From contig JACKOY010000006.1 of the NCBI GenBank assembly GCA_024233935.1, positions 1-64,000 on the forward strand: a DNA stretch of 64,000 nucleotides, read 5' to 3'. The translations under genes and the position numbers were made by a program. This DNA is from Spirochaetales bacterium (GTDB taxonomy: Bacteria; Spirochaetota; Leptospiria; Leptospirales; Leptonemataceae). A model generated the notes under the pieces. The model worked only from the letters and a program-made list of their open reading frames with translations. It ran no database searches and was not told where the DNA came from. Positions 34,742-44,439 of this stretch are shown here, piece after piece. Each line of letters starts with the position of its first letter. The stretch's first letter is position 1.

Positions 34742-37323
34742 AAGCAGTGCGGAAAAAAACCCAGGGTGTCCTGGCCGGACTTGTATTCTTGCTGGCCCCG
34801 AACGCACTGCTGGCGGTCGACATTGTGATTCGGGTCGTCGATCAGAGCACCGGCAACGGCGTGCCCGACGCCCAGGTCATCATCCTCGAAACCCGTCAGA
34901 AGGAATTTTCTGACCGCAATGGCGAGGCGCGGTTCTCCGTGCCCGCTCCGGGCTTTTTTACAGTGCGCGCCATTGACCCGGACGGCAACGTGGTTCAGCC
35001 GCGCGTGGAAGTGCGGGGCCAGGGGCAGGTCGTTCTGGTCCTGTTCGGAAACGCGCCGGACACTCAGACAACGACAGTTCAGCCCGGTCAGAGTAACGAA
35101 GGCGAAATCCAGGTGCGCGGAATCCGCGACCGCACCGTCGTTTCGCGCTATCAGGTGCGCATCGACGAGATTCAGCGCATCCCCGGCCAATTTGGTGAAG
35201 CGCTGCGCGGCATCGAGAACCTGCCGGGCATCACGGCGCCGCCTTTTGGCAGCGGCGAAATTGTGATCCGGGGCGCGAACGAAAACGCCAACACCTACCT
35301 GCTCGACGATCTGCCGCTCGGATACGCTTTCCATTTTTTTCCGGTCAACTCCGTTCTTCACAACGACTTCGTGCAGACCATCGATCTCTACACCGGCGCC
35401 TACCCGGCCAACTTTGGCGACGCTACCGGGGGTGTGGTGGCGATTGAGTCGATTGACGAAGTGGAGCGCTTCGGCGGCCACGCGTCTTTTGCGCTCTGGT
35501 CGGCCAACGCCCTGTTCAAAGGACCCATCCCCTCGTTCGGGCCAACTGCTTCGAGCACGATCGACAGCGCCGACGCCACGACCACCGCCCTGGGCGGAAC
35601 AACCGATCCACCTGCGGGCTACTGGATTGGAGCAGTGCGCGGTTCTTACATGCACAAGACTCTGGCGCAGTTCGCACCCGAGGGCGTGCAACTACCGATC
35701 TACTGGGACGGCCAGTTTAAGGTCATGTACCGGCTGGCCCCGGAACATGTGTTGTACTTTTATGCTCTGGCCGCCAAAGACACCTTCTCCGCTGCCATCG
35801 ACGATCGGCCCATTTACGACCCGACCAAAGAGCTGGACCCGATTTTTGCGGGCGCAAGCCTGGCTATTGACAACGCCTTTCATACGGAAGCCCTGCGTTA
35901 CCTGTGGGTTCCGGGTTCTCTGTTCTCGAACCGTCTTACTCTTGTATATCACGACAATATTTTCTTCATCGATGGCGATCTGGGCGACATTGACACGCGC
36001 CAGAAGGTCAACGACGGATACTTTGGCGTGCGAAACGACATCGATTGGGAAGCCATCGAAGATCATGTGCGTTTTGAACTGGGAGGCGAGTTACGCGTCT
36101 TTAACTATCGCAATACCGGAACTACGGCTCGCCTTCTGGACCCGAACGACGAGAGCCCGGACTTTTTTTCGTCCGGCGATCCGGACTTCGAGTTGCGTCC
36201 GGTAGACGACTCCCGCCTGACCCAGTACAACAGCGGTTACGGCATGGTGACCCTGCGGGCCTGGGGTTTTGAATTCAAGCCCGGTTTTCGGGTGGAGCAC
36301 TTTGGTTTGACCCAACAGACCGTCGTAGATCCCCGCGGCACCCTGAGTTACACCCTGCCCTGGCAGATGACCCTGTTTGGCGGCGCCGGTGTGTACCACC
36401 GCGTCCCGGAGCCGTTTCAATATTCGCCCAGCGCCGGAAACCCCGACCTGCGCCTGGAGCGGGCCGAACATTATGGCGGCGGCATAGAGCAATTATGGGA
36501 CGAGTGGACCTTCAAGGTCGAAGCCTACCGCCATTACTACACCGATATCGTCGTGACAGATCCGTACCTTACAGTGCCTTTTCGCACGAACGAAGATCCT
36601 TACACGCGCTACAGTCAGCCGATCCTCTACGACGAGCGCGTGGGCTATTCCAACGACGGCACCGGTTTCTCCGAAGGCTTTGAGATCTACATTAAAAAGT
36701 CAAAAGATCCCGAGCGTGTGGGCTGGTTTGGCTGGATTTCGTATACCTGGTCACGCAGCCTCCGAAACGACCACCAGCATATTTTCAGCGACGATGAGCT
36801 ACGCACCCTGCAGACTGCTGATGAACTGCGCATCGCCGCCCAGTACGACAACACGCAGGATATTTACGCCGGCTTCGATCGAACGCACATCATAAACCTG
36901 ATCTTTGGCTACAAGTTCAGCCGCGAATGGCAACTGGGCTTGCGCTGGCGCTACAAAACCGGGGCTCCGTACACGCCTATTGTCGGGGACGATGGCGGGG
37001 TTCAACGAAACGGCGGTCGCGCGATTTTTGATCCGGTCTACTCGCCCCTCAGAAACAGTCAGCGGCCACACCCGTACCACCAACTGGACCTGCGCATCGA
37101 CCGGTTCCTGCACTACGAATGGGGCTACGGGAATTTCTTTGTGGAGATGCTCAACCTGTACGTGCGCCGAAATGAAAACGGCATCGACTGGGATCGCGCC
37201 CGACCGATTTCGCGGACGAATCCCTCGCCTCAGTATGACTTTCAGATCCTACAGGCGCCTCCGGGGGCCGCCACATCGTACTGGATCCCATTTTTTAACG
37301 CCGGCATAGAGGTGAAGTTCTGA
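34738..37323 (+). CDS. TonB-dependent outer membrane receptor
   Basis: 861 residues from a GTG overlapping the previous stop. Signal peptide about 1-26, then a carboxypeptidase-regulatory-like beta-sandwich (about 28-100: VDIVIRVVDQSTGNGVPDAQ). The plug domain (about 125-240) has LPGITAPPFGSGEIVIRG and DDLPLGYAFHFFP with GAYPANFGDATGGVV. The rest is a beta-barrel with aromatic girdles and a final strand ending FNAGIEVKF, a typical outer-membrane C-terminus. It imports a scarce ligand using TonB/ExbBD energy (not encoded here). The ligand is unknown; partner lipoproteins on both sides suggest a dedicated uptake locus. Confidence 0.92.
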   Translation: MKAVRKKTQGVLAGLVFLLAPNALLAVDIVIRVVDQSTGNGVPDAQVIILETRQKEFSDRNGEARFSVPAPGFFTVRAIDPDGNVVQPRVEVRGQGQVVLVLFGNAPDTQTTTVQPGQSNEGEIQVRGIRDRTVVSRYQVRIDEIQRIPGQFGEALRGIENLPGITAPPFGSGEIVIRGANENANTYLLDDLPLGYAFHFFPVNSVLHNDFVQTIDLYTGAYPANFGDATGGVVAIESIDEVERFGGHASFALWSANALFKGPIPSFGPTASSTIDSADATTTALGGTTDPPAGYWIGAVRGSYMHKTLAQFAPEGVQLPIYWDGQFKVMYRLAPEHVLYFYALAAKDTFSAAIDDRPIYDPTKELDPIFAGASLAIDNAFHTEALRYLWVPGSLFSNRLTLVYHDNIFFIDGDLGDIDTRQKVNDGYFGVRNDIDWEAIEDHVRFELGGELRVFNYRNTGTTARLLDPNDESPDFFSSGDPDFELRPVDDSRLTQYNSGYGMVTLRAWGFEFKPGFRVEHFGLTQQTVVDPRGTLSYTLPWQMTLFGGAGVYHRVPEPFQYSPSAGNPDLRLERAEHYGGGIEQLWDEWTFKVEAYRHYYTDIVVTDPYLTVPFRTNEDPYTRYSQPILYDERVGYSNDGTGFSEGFEIYIKKSKDPERVGWFGWISYTWSRSLRNDHQHIFSDDELRTLQTADELRIAAQYDNTQDIYAGFDRTHIINLIFGYKFSREWQLGLRWRYKTGAPYTPIVGDDGGVQRNGGRAIFDPVYSPLRNSQRPHPYHQLDLRIDRFLHYEWGYGNFFVEMLNLYVRRNENGIDWDRARPISRTNPSPQYDFQILQAPPGAATSYWIPFFNAGIEVKF

Positions 37324-37811
37324 TGGCTCGCAAACTGCTTGCGGGCCTGGCTGTGCTTGTCCTGGTCGGCGCCTGCGATAGCAAGGCAGACGAGCCCGAT
37401 CTGGAAGAGGAGCGCACCAACTATCTGATCTTGCTTCTGGAAAGCACCGGCCGCACCAACAGCGCCGCCGCATGCCAGACGGCCCAGACCACCGCGCTGA
37501 GTTGCGCGGGCAATGCCGGTTTGACGGCGGTCTATATTGCGTCCGTTCAGAGCAGTTTTGGCGTCAGCGTGTCTTCGCCCCAGGGCGCGTCCGAAATCTG
37601 TGCGGCACTTTCGGGAGCCGCGTTTTTCGCCGGCATGAGCAACGGTGCGAAAGTGTGCTATTTTGATTGCACGAACAGCTTCTGGCAGACCGGTCAAAAT
37701 CAAGGCAGCTGTACCGGCGGCGCCTACGTGACCTATGCTTCCGGAGCGACCACCACGATTACGAATTGCTTTACGGCCTGCCTTTCCCGCAGTACGTTCT
37801 TTCCCTTTTAA
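37323..37811 (+). CDS. Cys-rich lipoprotein, last gene of TonB-receptor operon
   Basis: 162 residues. The ATG overlaps the receptor stop (TGATG). Signal and lipobox VLVGAC (Cys near 19), followed by an acidic tether. The mature part has about eight Cys and many Ala/Ser/Thr, for example CQTAQTTALSC and CYFDCTNSFW. No family recognised. The coupling to the receptor suggests a surface or periplasmic accessory. It overlaps the convergent Wzt gene by 4 bp. Confidence 0.75.
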   Translation: MARKLLAGLAVLVLVGACDSKADEPDLEEERTNYLILLLESTGRTNSAAACQTAQTTALSCAGNAGLTAVYIASVQSSFGVSVSSPQGASEICAALSGAAFFAGMSNGAKVCYFDCTNSFWQTGQNQGSCTGGAYVTYASGATTTITNCFTACLSRSTFFPF

Positions 37812-39001
37812 TCGCCTTCAATTTCCAGGCTGGGCTCCAGATAGCTCATCCCTTCGAACGGCTGATCCCCGGGAGATTCAATCTCAAAGGGTAGAATGTC
37901 CTCACGCCACAAATAGCAGTCGGTTGCATGGGCAATGCCCCGGTGCACGGAAAACCCCGCGGCGTACTTGCCAGGGCCGAGATTCAAACGCAGGCCAAAA
38001 CGCAAGCGCGTGCCGCGGCCGGCCGGAAAATTCAGATCGGGCTGGCCAAGCAGACGACTGTTCACACCGGAAGCCCGCAGGCCGCGGCCATCATTGATGT
38101 GAATGCCGACCGTCATCTTTTCGAGATCGCGGCCAGGTTGCAGGGTGATTTCCAGCACGGCCCGTTCACCCGCCACAAACACCGAACGATCGCGGCCCCC
38201 GGCGTCGACCAGACGCAATCGGAATTCCTGTTCCTCGAGGGCCCGGGCGGGTTCGCCATCGAACGAACCCGCGGCAATTAGATCCATATAGGCCCGCCCG
38301 GCTTCACCGGGGGAACCCAGAAACACCGCGCGTCCTCGATCCAGAAGCAAAATGCGATCACAAACCGCCTGCAACATGTGCAGGTCGTGCCCCACAACGA
38401 TAATCAAACTGCCCTGCTGGCGGAACTCCTCAAAACGACGAATGCAGCGTTGCTGAAAGGCCGCGTCGCCGACGGCCAGGGCTTCGTCAATCAGGAGCAG
38501 ATCGCTGCGCTGATACGTGGCCAGGGCAAAACCCAAACGCATCTGCATCCCGGTCGAGTACGCGCTCAGGGGCACGTCGGCATAGTCGTGTAGCCGCGCA
38601 AAATCCAGGATCTGATCCATCGCCTGGAGCAACTGCCGGCCGCTGTATCCCCACAGGCGTCCGTTGTAGTAGATGTTCTGTCTGCCGGTCAGGTCGGCGC
38701 TGAAGCCCACGCCCAGCTCGAGAATGCTGCGCACGTTGCCCGCAAAACGCACGGAACCGGCCGAGGGCGGTGAGATGCCCGATAGAATACGCAGGAGCGT
38801 GCTCTTTCCGGCCCCATTGGGTCCGATGATTCCCAGAATTTCCCCGTGTTCCTCGCTACCGGCCTCAAAACTCAGATCACTGAGCGCCCGCATGCGGCGG
38901 GTTCCGGAAAACAAACCCAGAGAAAACGCGGCCAGCAAGCGCTCCCGAAAGCGTGCAAAGCTGCGGTACTCCTTCGAAAGCCCCTGGACGGTAAGCTTCA
39001 C
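37808..39001 (-). CDS. ABC transporter ATP-binding protein, Wzt-like
   Basis: 397 residues. The ABC domain has IIGPNGAGKSTLLRIL (Walker A), an LSAYSTGMQMRLGFALA signature and LLIDEALAVGDAAFQQ (Walker B). GFSADLTGRQNIYYNGRL in between is typical of polysaccharide and teichoic-acid exporters. Residues about 245-390 form a C-terminal Wzt-type carbohydrate-recognition domain, suggesting recognition of an O-antigen terminus. It is downstream of and overlaps (4 nt) the permease gene. It energises export of a lipid-linked polysaccharide. Confidence 0.93.
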   Translation of the reverse strand: MKLTVQGLSKEYRSFARFRERLLAAFSLGLFSGTRRMRALSDLSFEAGSEEHGEILGIIGPNGAGKSTLLRILSGISPPSAGSVRFAGNVRSILELGVGFSADLTGRQNIYYNGRLWGYSGRQLLQAMDQILDFARLHDYADVPLSAYSTGMQMRLGFALATYQRSDLLLIDEALAVGDAAFQQRCIRRFEEFRQQGSLIIVVGHDLHMLQAVCDRILLLDRGRAVFLGSPGEAGRAYMDLIAAGSFDGEPARALEEQEFRLRLVDAGGRDRSVFVAGERAVLEITLQPGRDLEKMTVGIHINDGRGLRASGVNSRLLGQPDLNFPAGRGTRLRFGLRLNLGPGKYAAGFSVHRGIAHATDCYLWREDILPFEIESPGDQPFEGMSYLEPSLEIEGD

Positions 39002-39807
39002 AGATGGTCGACCACCAGGGCGTTGAGTCGGCGCGCCGAAAGCGCATACGCAATCAGCGAAAAACCTGCAAACCAGGCCACGCCTGCAAGCGCCCCGCTA
39101 TCGACCTCGAGCGGCAGGGCCGCCGGAAAAAGCAGGTCGCGATGCAGGGCCACGAGCCCAAACAACGGATTCCAGTTGAAATAGGGAATCATCCAATCCG
39201 GCGCCACATACACAATCGGTGTCATCCAGAACAGGATCTGCAAAAGCAGCCGCAGGAGTGGCGAAAGATCGCGCAAAAGCACGCTGACCCTGGCCAGAAT
39301 AATCGACCAGCCGCTCAAACAAAAGATCAAGCCGAAGCCCAGAAGAACCGCAAGCGGCGAAGACGGCCCGGCGCTGCCGCGCACAACTCCGACCAGCAAG
39401 ACCGGCACAACAATCAAAGCGTAATGAAAGAGAGCCTGAACGACCGGCACCCACAAAAAGCCACCCAACCCCACGGCCGTGCGCCGGACCAGAGCACGGT
39501 TCTCGGACAGAATGCCGCAGGCGCGCAAAAACATTTCGGAAAGCGGCAACCACAGACACATACCGCCCAGAAGATACGAAAGATAATCCCCTGCCCCGCT
39601 CGCAACGGCGTCCAGACGGCCCGGCATGGCCTGCCGAAGGAGCACGCCGAAAATCAAAAAGAAAAGCAGAATCTGGAACAGATACTGCACCAGCACCCAG
39701 GTGAACCCCAGCGCCGTGCCCGCATATTGCACGGCATAGTCGCGACGCACCAGAGACAGTATGATGCGCAGCCTATCCAGCGCTGCACTCCCTGCAACCC
39801 GACCCAA
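38998..39807 (-). CDS. ABC-2 type polysaccharide export permease, Wzm-like
   Basis: 269 residues with six hydrophobic helices and the ABC-2 permease pattern: an N-terminal amphipathic RRDYAVQYAGTALGFTWVL and a late FWMTPIVYVAPDW segment that is a good marker of Wzm/TagG permeases. It overlaps the ATPase gene by 4 nt. With Wzt it would export an O-antigen-like or capsular polymer across the inner membrane. No glycosyltransferase cluster is directly adjacent; related sugar genes are at 29-32 kb and 42-44 kb. Confidence 0.92.
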   Translation of the reverse strand: MGRVAGSAALDRLRIILSLVRRDYAVQYAGTALGFTWVLVQYLFQILLFFLIFGVLLRQAMPGRLDAVASGAGDYLSYLLGGMCLWLPLSEMFLRACGILSENRALVRRTAVGLGGFLWVPVVQALFHYALIVVPVLLVGVVRGSAGPSSPLAVLLGFGLIFCLSGWSIILARVSVLLRDLSPLLRLLLQILFWMTPIVYVAPDWMIPYFNWNPLFGLVALHRDLLFPAALPLEVDSGALAGVAWFAGFSLIAYALSARRLNALVVDHL

Positions 39808-39845
39808 AAAAAATCGTTTCCGGCAGGCGCTCGCCCGAGGATCTT

Positions 39846-40367
39846 ATGTACAGGGCCGGCATCGAGACAGGACTGGCCGGAGGCCTGGTTTTGAAAAGCA
39901 CGTTCACTTTTGTTTTCACTGTTCTGATTGCCGTAGCAGGCATGCTGTCGGTACTCAGATGCGATCGGTCGGGCACGCCCTCCCAGGAGATGGCCGAAGA
40001 ACGGCCCCGCGCACAATTTGTCGCCCAGCAAGCCGGGCCGGACACCATTCAGGTTACCGTGGACATTCCGCCGGGCCACCACGCCTACCTGGACAGCGGT
40101 GATCGCGGCAATCTGGTACCCATCAGCTTCGATTGGTCGGCGGTATCCGAAGTGCTCCCGGCGACCCCGTCCCTTGAGCAAGTGCCCGAAGGGGATCGCG
40201 ACGAAGATGTCGGCGCCCGGGTCCTGCGTGGCCAGTCGCGTTTTGTCTTTGCGGTGCCCGACGCGCAGGCCCTGAAAGGGAGCCAGATCCAGGTTACGTC
40301 TCAGATCTGCGATGAAGAGGTCGGTCTTTGTTATCGGCCCGAGCAAAACGAACTGACCATCTATTGA
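39846..40367 (+). CDS. DsbD-alpha-like periplasmic domain protein
   Basis: 173 residues. A hydrophobic N-terminal segment (about 17-38) anchors or exports it, with a possible lipobox at VLRC. The soluble domain (about 50-173) ends with TSQICDEEVGLCYRPEQNEL, close to the Cys-pair motif (QGCADxGLCYPP) of the N-terminal domain of DsbD. It sits 1 bp upstream of a DsbD-type transmembrane/thioredoxin protein, so the three parts of DsbD are split over two genes. It would hand electrons to periplasmic thiol acceptors. Confidence 0.85.
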   Translation: MYRAGIETGLAGGLVLKSTFTFVFTVLIAVAGMLSVLRCDRSGTPSQEMAEERPRAQFVAQQAGPDTIQVTVDIPPGHHAYLDSGDRGNLVPISFDWSAVSEVLPATPSLEQVPEGDRDEDVGARVLRGQSRFVFAVPDAQALKGSQIQVTSQICDEEVGLCYRPEQNELTIY

Positions 40368-40368
40368 A

Positions 40369-41673
40369 GTGTTTGAAATTCTGAATCAACTTCTGGCCCT
40401 CGCGGAGGGCAGCCTCTCCAATCCGGCCACGGCGGTGCCGGTTTATGTACTGGCCGGTCTTGCGAGCAGCCTTTTCCCGTGCGTCTACCCGCTGATCCCG
40501 GTCACGGCCGGCTTTCTGCAAAACAGACAACAGGCCGGGCAAGCCCGTTGGTTGCATCCGTTGGTCTACTGGTCGGGTACGGTCCTGTCCTACACGATTC
40601 TTGGACTGGTCGCTGCCATAGGCGGCGGTGCGTTTAACATTATTTTGCAGAATGGCTATGTGATATTGGGCATGGGCCTCCTGTTTTTGTTTCTGACCTT
40701 CGTGATGCTGGATTGGGTGCCACTGAGCTGGTCCGGCGGCGATCGCCTGATGCACCGGGCGGCGGCTTACGGCGGCCTGTTCTTTACACTCTTGATGGGA
40801 GTTGTCGCGGGCCTGGTAGCGTCGGCCTGCGTTGCCCCGGCGCTGGTGACCATGCTGGTCTTTATCGCCCGCGAAACAGCGGCCGGCGGAGCCCTCACTC
40901 CGGGCATGGTCGCCTACGGCGGTTTGCTATCGTTTGCTTTTGGCGCCGGCATCGGTGTGCCTTTTTTTCTGGCCGGCATCCTGGGTGCACGCCTGCCCCG
41001 CTCCGGACGCTGGATGAGCGTGATCAAGTACAGCTTCGCCATCGTTATTTTTGCTTTTGCACTCTACGAATTTCACAAGGGGTTTACCGTGCTGGGTTTC
41101 GAAGACTTTGACGCATACCTGATTCTGGGAGGCATCGCGCTCTGTTTGATCGCGGTAGCGCTGGGCCTCCGCCCACCGGCGCCCGAAGACGGGCGCGCAA
41201 AGACGCGCTTCTTTTTTGCAGTGCTCGCCCTGGCTTTTTCGATCGGCCTTGTCGTGCGCGGCCTGAATCCGCCGACACTGCCGATCGCAGAGGCGAGTTT
41301 TGAGCCCCTCGGCAATCTGAACTTTCATCGCAACCGGGATGCTGCCTATGCCGAAGCCCGCGCCACGCACCGGCCGATCTTTATCGACTTTTATGCCGAC
41401 TGGTGCACAAACTGCAAAGACTTCCAGAACCTGGCGCAAAGCCATGCGGCGCTCAACTCCGCTCTGGGGCAGGCTGTGTTGCTCAAGATTTACGACACCG
41501 ATCCGGTCTTTGAGGAATTCGCGACTCATGAAAACTATCGCGAACTGCAGATCGGCCTGCCTTTTTTTCTGGTACTCGACCCGGCCGGTGAGTTTCAGTG
41601 GAAGGGCACCAACTACCGGGACACCGCCGGCATGATTGGCGCAATCGAGGCGGCAACTCCCGCATCACCATGA
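40369..41673 (+). CDS. DsbD-type transmembrane reductant conduit with thioredoxin domain
   Basis: 434 residues from a GTG 1 bp after the previous stop. The transmembrane part (about 20-270) has the two functional Cys in SSLFPCVYPLIP and VASACVAPALV. A C-terminal thioredoxin-like domain (about 315-430) carries DWCTNCK. It passes electrons from cytoplasmic thioredoxin to the periplasm, for disulphide isomerases or cytochrome c assembly. Together with the preceding DsbD-alpha-like protein it forms a complete DsbD system in two polypeptides. Confidence 0.93.
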   Translation: MFEILNQLLALAEGSLSNPATAVPVYVLAGLASSLFPCVYPLIPVTAGFLQNRQQAGQARWLHPLVYWSGTVLSYTILGLVAAIGGGAFNIILQNGYVILGMGLLFLFLTFVMLDWVPLSWSGGDRLMHRAAAYGGLFFTLLMGVVAGLVASACVAPALVTMLVFIARETAAGGALTPGMVAYGGLLSFAFGAGIGVPFFLAGILGARLPRSGRWMSVIKYSFAIVIFAFALYEFHKGFTVLGFEDFDAYLILGGIALCLIAVALGLRPPAPEDGRAKTRFFFAVLALAFSIGLVVRGLNPPTLPIAEASFEPLGNLNFHRNRDAAYAEARATHRPIFIDFYADWCTNCKDFQNLAQSHAALNSALGQAVLLKIYDTDPVFEEFATHENYRELQIGLPFFLVLDPAGEFQWKGTNYRDTAGMIGAIEAATPASP

Positions 41674-41812
41674 GTCTCGAAAATCGCGAACGACCTCAAA
41701 AAGCCAGACGACGATGGCGCAGCCCCGGCGTTCCCCGCTGAAAAGAACGACCCCACCGCGTCTTGCCTGCCGGTCGGCCGCGAACCAGTAGGCTCGCTTC
41801 CCTTCGCGAGAT

Positions 41813-42934
41813 TCACAAACTTGCGTTTTCGGTGCCGGCCGCAGTAACGGCTTCCCAGTACTGACGCATAACCAGAACCAGCATGGGGTGATAACAATCG
41901 ATCGCCATGTGCGTGGCGTCGACGAAGGTATTGCACTGGTAATCGTCCCGACGGGTGAGGTCCAGGTAGCGCACGTGTGCGCGGTCGCTATTTTCGAGCA
42001 GGCTGGCCATTCGGCCTTCCCACCTTTCGATGGGTTCCCGCAGGCTTTCGCTTTCAGCCAGCAAGCGGGTCATGGGCCGGGACACCTGCGGGCGCAAAAG
42101 CGTCAGCTGAATGTTGTTTGCGGCGGCCAGAGCAAGCAGTTTCTCCAGAAACACAAACTGGCGGTCGGACAGCGAATAATTTCCGTACAGCCAGCGCACC
42201 GATCGATCGGCGGTGTACTCCAGACGCGCGAAGTCCTGTTCGTACCAGGTGTCCCGGGGAATGATATTCTTGCCCGCTCCGCGATTCTCACGCTGGTAAC
42301 GATCCATGAGCTGCATGGCGAGCATCACCCGGTCCGTTGGATCCTTCCAGCGCTGCCACATGGTTGCGGGGCTGGGCGGGTAACGATAGGCTGCGAAGAG
42401 CTGGCGTCCCAGGAAATAGGAAATTTCATCCTGTTTGAAAAGACTCCAGTGCTCAATCAAGAAACGCATGTCAAAGCTATAAGCCAGATTGGAACGCACG
42501 AAAGCGTCGCTGCCCTCATTAAATTGAAATGGATCGACTTCGATCAACATGTAGTCGGGCCGGACCCCCCGCTCCAGAGTGCGTTCGAGAATATACAGAT
42601 AATAGGCCGGCGCGGTCACAGGGGCGCTGAAGTTAAACATCTCCCAGTCCGGAAAATTGCGGCTGAAGCGCGCGTAGTCGATGTAAAGCAATCGGGAACT
42701 ACCCAGAACCAGCATCGTTTTGCGTGGGCCGGCGGCTTCGTCATTTTCCGAACGAATTTCTGCGTCCACTTTTACCAGCTCATCCAGCAACTCCGCTTTA
42801 TAATCAAAAAACAGGTAGGTCGCGTCGGGCTGGGAAAGCATTTTTACGCGATCCAGAAGGCAAACCTTGTCGAGCGCGAAATAGATACAAAACAGGACTA
42901 CCGGGTAGTATATGTAACGCGGGGGCGCTTTCAT
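41813..42934 (-). CDS. DUF1574-like protein
   Basis: 373 residues from the ATG at 42934. One N-terminal membrane helix (about 8-22) and a large soluble part. Conserved-looking elements are MLVLGSSRLLYIDYARFSR, which looks like an SGNH-hydrolase Block I (Gly-x-Ser), and late FVDATHMAIDCYHPML, with a DxxH-like end. This fits DUF1574, known mainly from Leptospira, possibly an O-acyl or acetyl-transfer/esterase partner of glycan synthesis. It overlaps the GT87-like gene by 4 nt (ATGA), so the pair is co-translated. Confidence 0.78.
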   Translation of the reverse strand: MKAPPRYIYYPVVLFCIYFALDKVCLLDRVKMLSQPDATYLFFDYKAELLDELVKVDAEIRSENDEAAGPRKTMLVLGSSRLLYIDYARFSRNFPDWEMFNFSAPVTAPAYYLYILERTLERGVRPDYMLIEVDPFQFNEGSDAFVRSNLAYSFDMRFLIEHWSLFKQDEISYFLGRQLFAAYRYPPSPATMWQRWKDPTDRVMLAMQLMDRYQRENRGAGKNIIPRDTWYEQDFARLEYTADRSVRWLYGNYSLSDRQFVFLEKLLALAAANNIQLTLLRPQVSRPMTRLLAESESLREPIERWEGRMASLLENSDRAHVRYLDLTRRDDYQCNTFVDATHMAIDCYHPMLVLVMRQYWEAVTAAGTENASL

Positions 42935-44373
42935 GATCTGGAAGGTCTGGCGCCTACATTCCCGCCCCAGGCGCCCACGGCAAGGAGTACCGCAAGCCCG
43001 CACATCAACCAGGCAAAGACCGAATACATCGCGAGGCCTTCCCGCACACTACGCGGGAAAAGCAGGTGAATCAGACCAAAAGATCCGAGCACCGCCAGGG
43101 TCGCGATTTCGGTTTTGTCGATGGGCGCCTGCTTTCTTTGCACACGAATCCAGTAGAACGCGAGCGGAATCACCAGAATGGAATAGGCATGATACCAGCT
43201 GACGCCCGAGACCAGAAGGGAGGTTACCAGACACAGTAGTAAGAACCGCTGTAACCAGACATCCTCGACGAGGCTATGGCCCTCGAATTTGGGACGCGAG
43301 TGCCAGGCCCGTTTCAGCGCCAGCACAAGTAACCCGGCGGTCAGGACCAAACCCGACAGCCGAACGAGCCGGCCCAGGCGACGTAGCGCTTCCGGACCGT
43401 CCGAGATGCCCGGAATGGCGAGCGGCAGGCCATATTTCGATTGCGCAAGATCGGAACCGGGCACGAACAGTTTGCCCACCGCCCCGGATAGACTTTGATT
43501 GTTGGCCCAGGCCCGCACAAAGGTAATCCGCCCGAAGCTTTCAATCACCAGGGCGTACCATTGTTCGAGATGGTTCAGGTTTTCCTGCCAGCCCAGAGCC
43601 AGCGCCGGCAAAAGCAGAGTCCCCCCAAGGCCAACAGCCATGCCAACGATGCCTGTGAATCGGCGACCGGCCAGAAGCACCGCACCGAGATATCCAGGCG
43701 TCACCTTCATGCCGGTCGCAACACCCAACAGGACCCCGCCCAGAAACTCTCGATACCGTGCCTCATCAAAAGCCCATACCAGACCCACGGTGAGGAGGCC
43801 CACCAGCAAAAAACCGATGTTGCCGTTGGACGCGTTGCCCAGAAGAAAAGAGTACAACAAAAGGCCCGACAGCAAAAGCGCGATCCACACTTCTGTTCTG
43901 GCATGCGCTGCCGAACCAAAACGGCGCACAAGAAAGACTCCGCTCAAGACCAACACCAATACGGAGATAAACTGATAGATGCCCGCGGCCACGCTGTACG
44001 ATAATCCACGAAAAGGCAGGAGCAACGTGGCCGTAAACGGCGGGTACAGGTACGTGCCCACTCCGCGCAACTTCATCAAGAGCGCAAACAGGGCGCTCAT
44101 GTCGGACGTGTCCGACAACATCGCTGCTTCTCGCTGGACCTCCAGAAGCGCGTCCAGTCGATAGGGGTCCTGCCCGCTTCCCAGGCGCCGGGCGGCCTCG
44201 AAGTAGTCTCCGAAGTCGCTCGTGCTGGCCGACCCGAACAATTGCGGCTCGGGTTCGTCGAGCACTCGAGCGGAGGTCACGCAAAGACCCAGCACAAGGA
44301 GAACCAAAAGGACGGGCAAAAGACGGGGCCGGCCGCGCAAGCGCTTCAGTATTTCCTGGACCGGCAAAGACAC
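42931..44373 (-). CDS. GT87/DUF2029-like membrane glycosyltransferase
   Basis: About 480 residues with ten or more hydrophobic helices. The large first periplasmic loop has SDFGDYFEAARRLGSGQDPYR, the acidic DF/DP loop of the GT-C mannosyltransferase family (GT87, DUF2029), and GTYLYPPFTATLLLP follows. It would use a polyprenyl-phosphate sugar to extend an envelope glycan. The start is unclear: GTG at 44373 or 44400, neither with a Shine-Dalgarno; a longer open frame would run into queA. Coupled to the DUF1574-like gene. Confidence 0.75.
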   Translation of the reverse strand: MSLPVQEILKRLRGRPRLLPVLLVLLVLGLCVTSARVLDEPEPQLFGSASTSDFGDYFEAARRLGSGQDPYRLDALLEVQREAAMLSDTSDMSALFALLMKLRGVGTYLYPPFTATLLLPFRGLSYSVAAGIYQFISVLVLVLSGVFLVRRFGSAAHARTEVWIALLLSGLLLYSFLLGNASNGNIGFLLVGLLTVGLVWAFDEARYREFLGGVLLGVATGMKVTPGYLGAVLLAGRRFTGIVGMAVGLGGTLLLPALALGWQENLNHLEQWYALVIESFGRITFVRAWANNQSLSGAVGKLFVPGSDLAQSKYGLPLAIPGISDGPEALRRLGRLVRLSGLVLTAGLLVLALKRAWHSRPKFEGHSLVEDVWLQRFLLLCLVTSLLVSGVSWYHAYSILVIPLAFYWIRVQRKQAPIDKTEIATLAVLGSFGLIHLLFPRSVREGLAMYSVFAWLMCGLAVLLAVGAWGGNVGARPSRS

Positions 44374-44439
44374 TTTTTGGTTTAGGTTGGTGTTGTTCAC
44401 GTGCTGAAGACCAGTCTTGCGGCCCGTGCTGTCTTTGAA

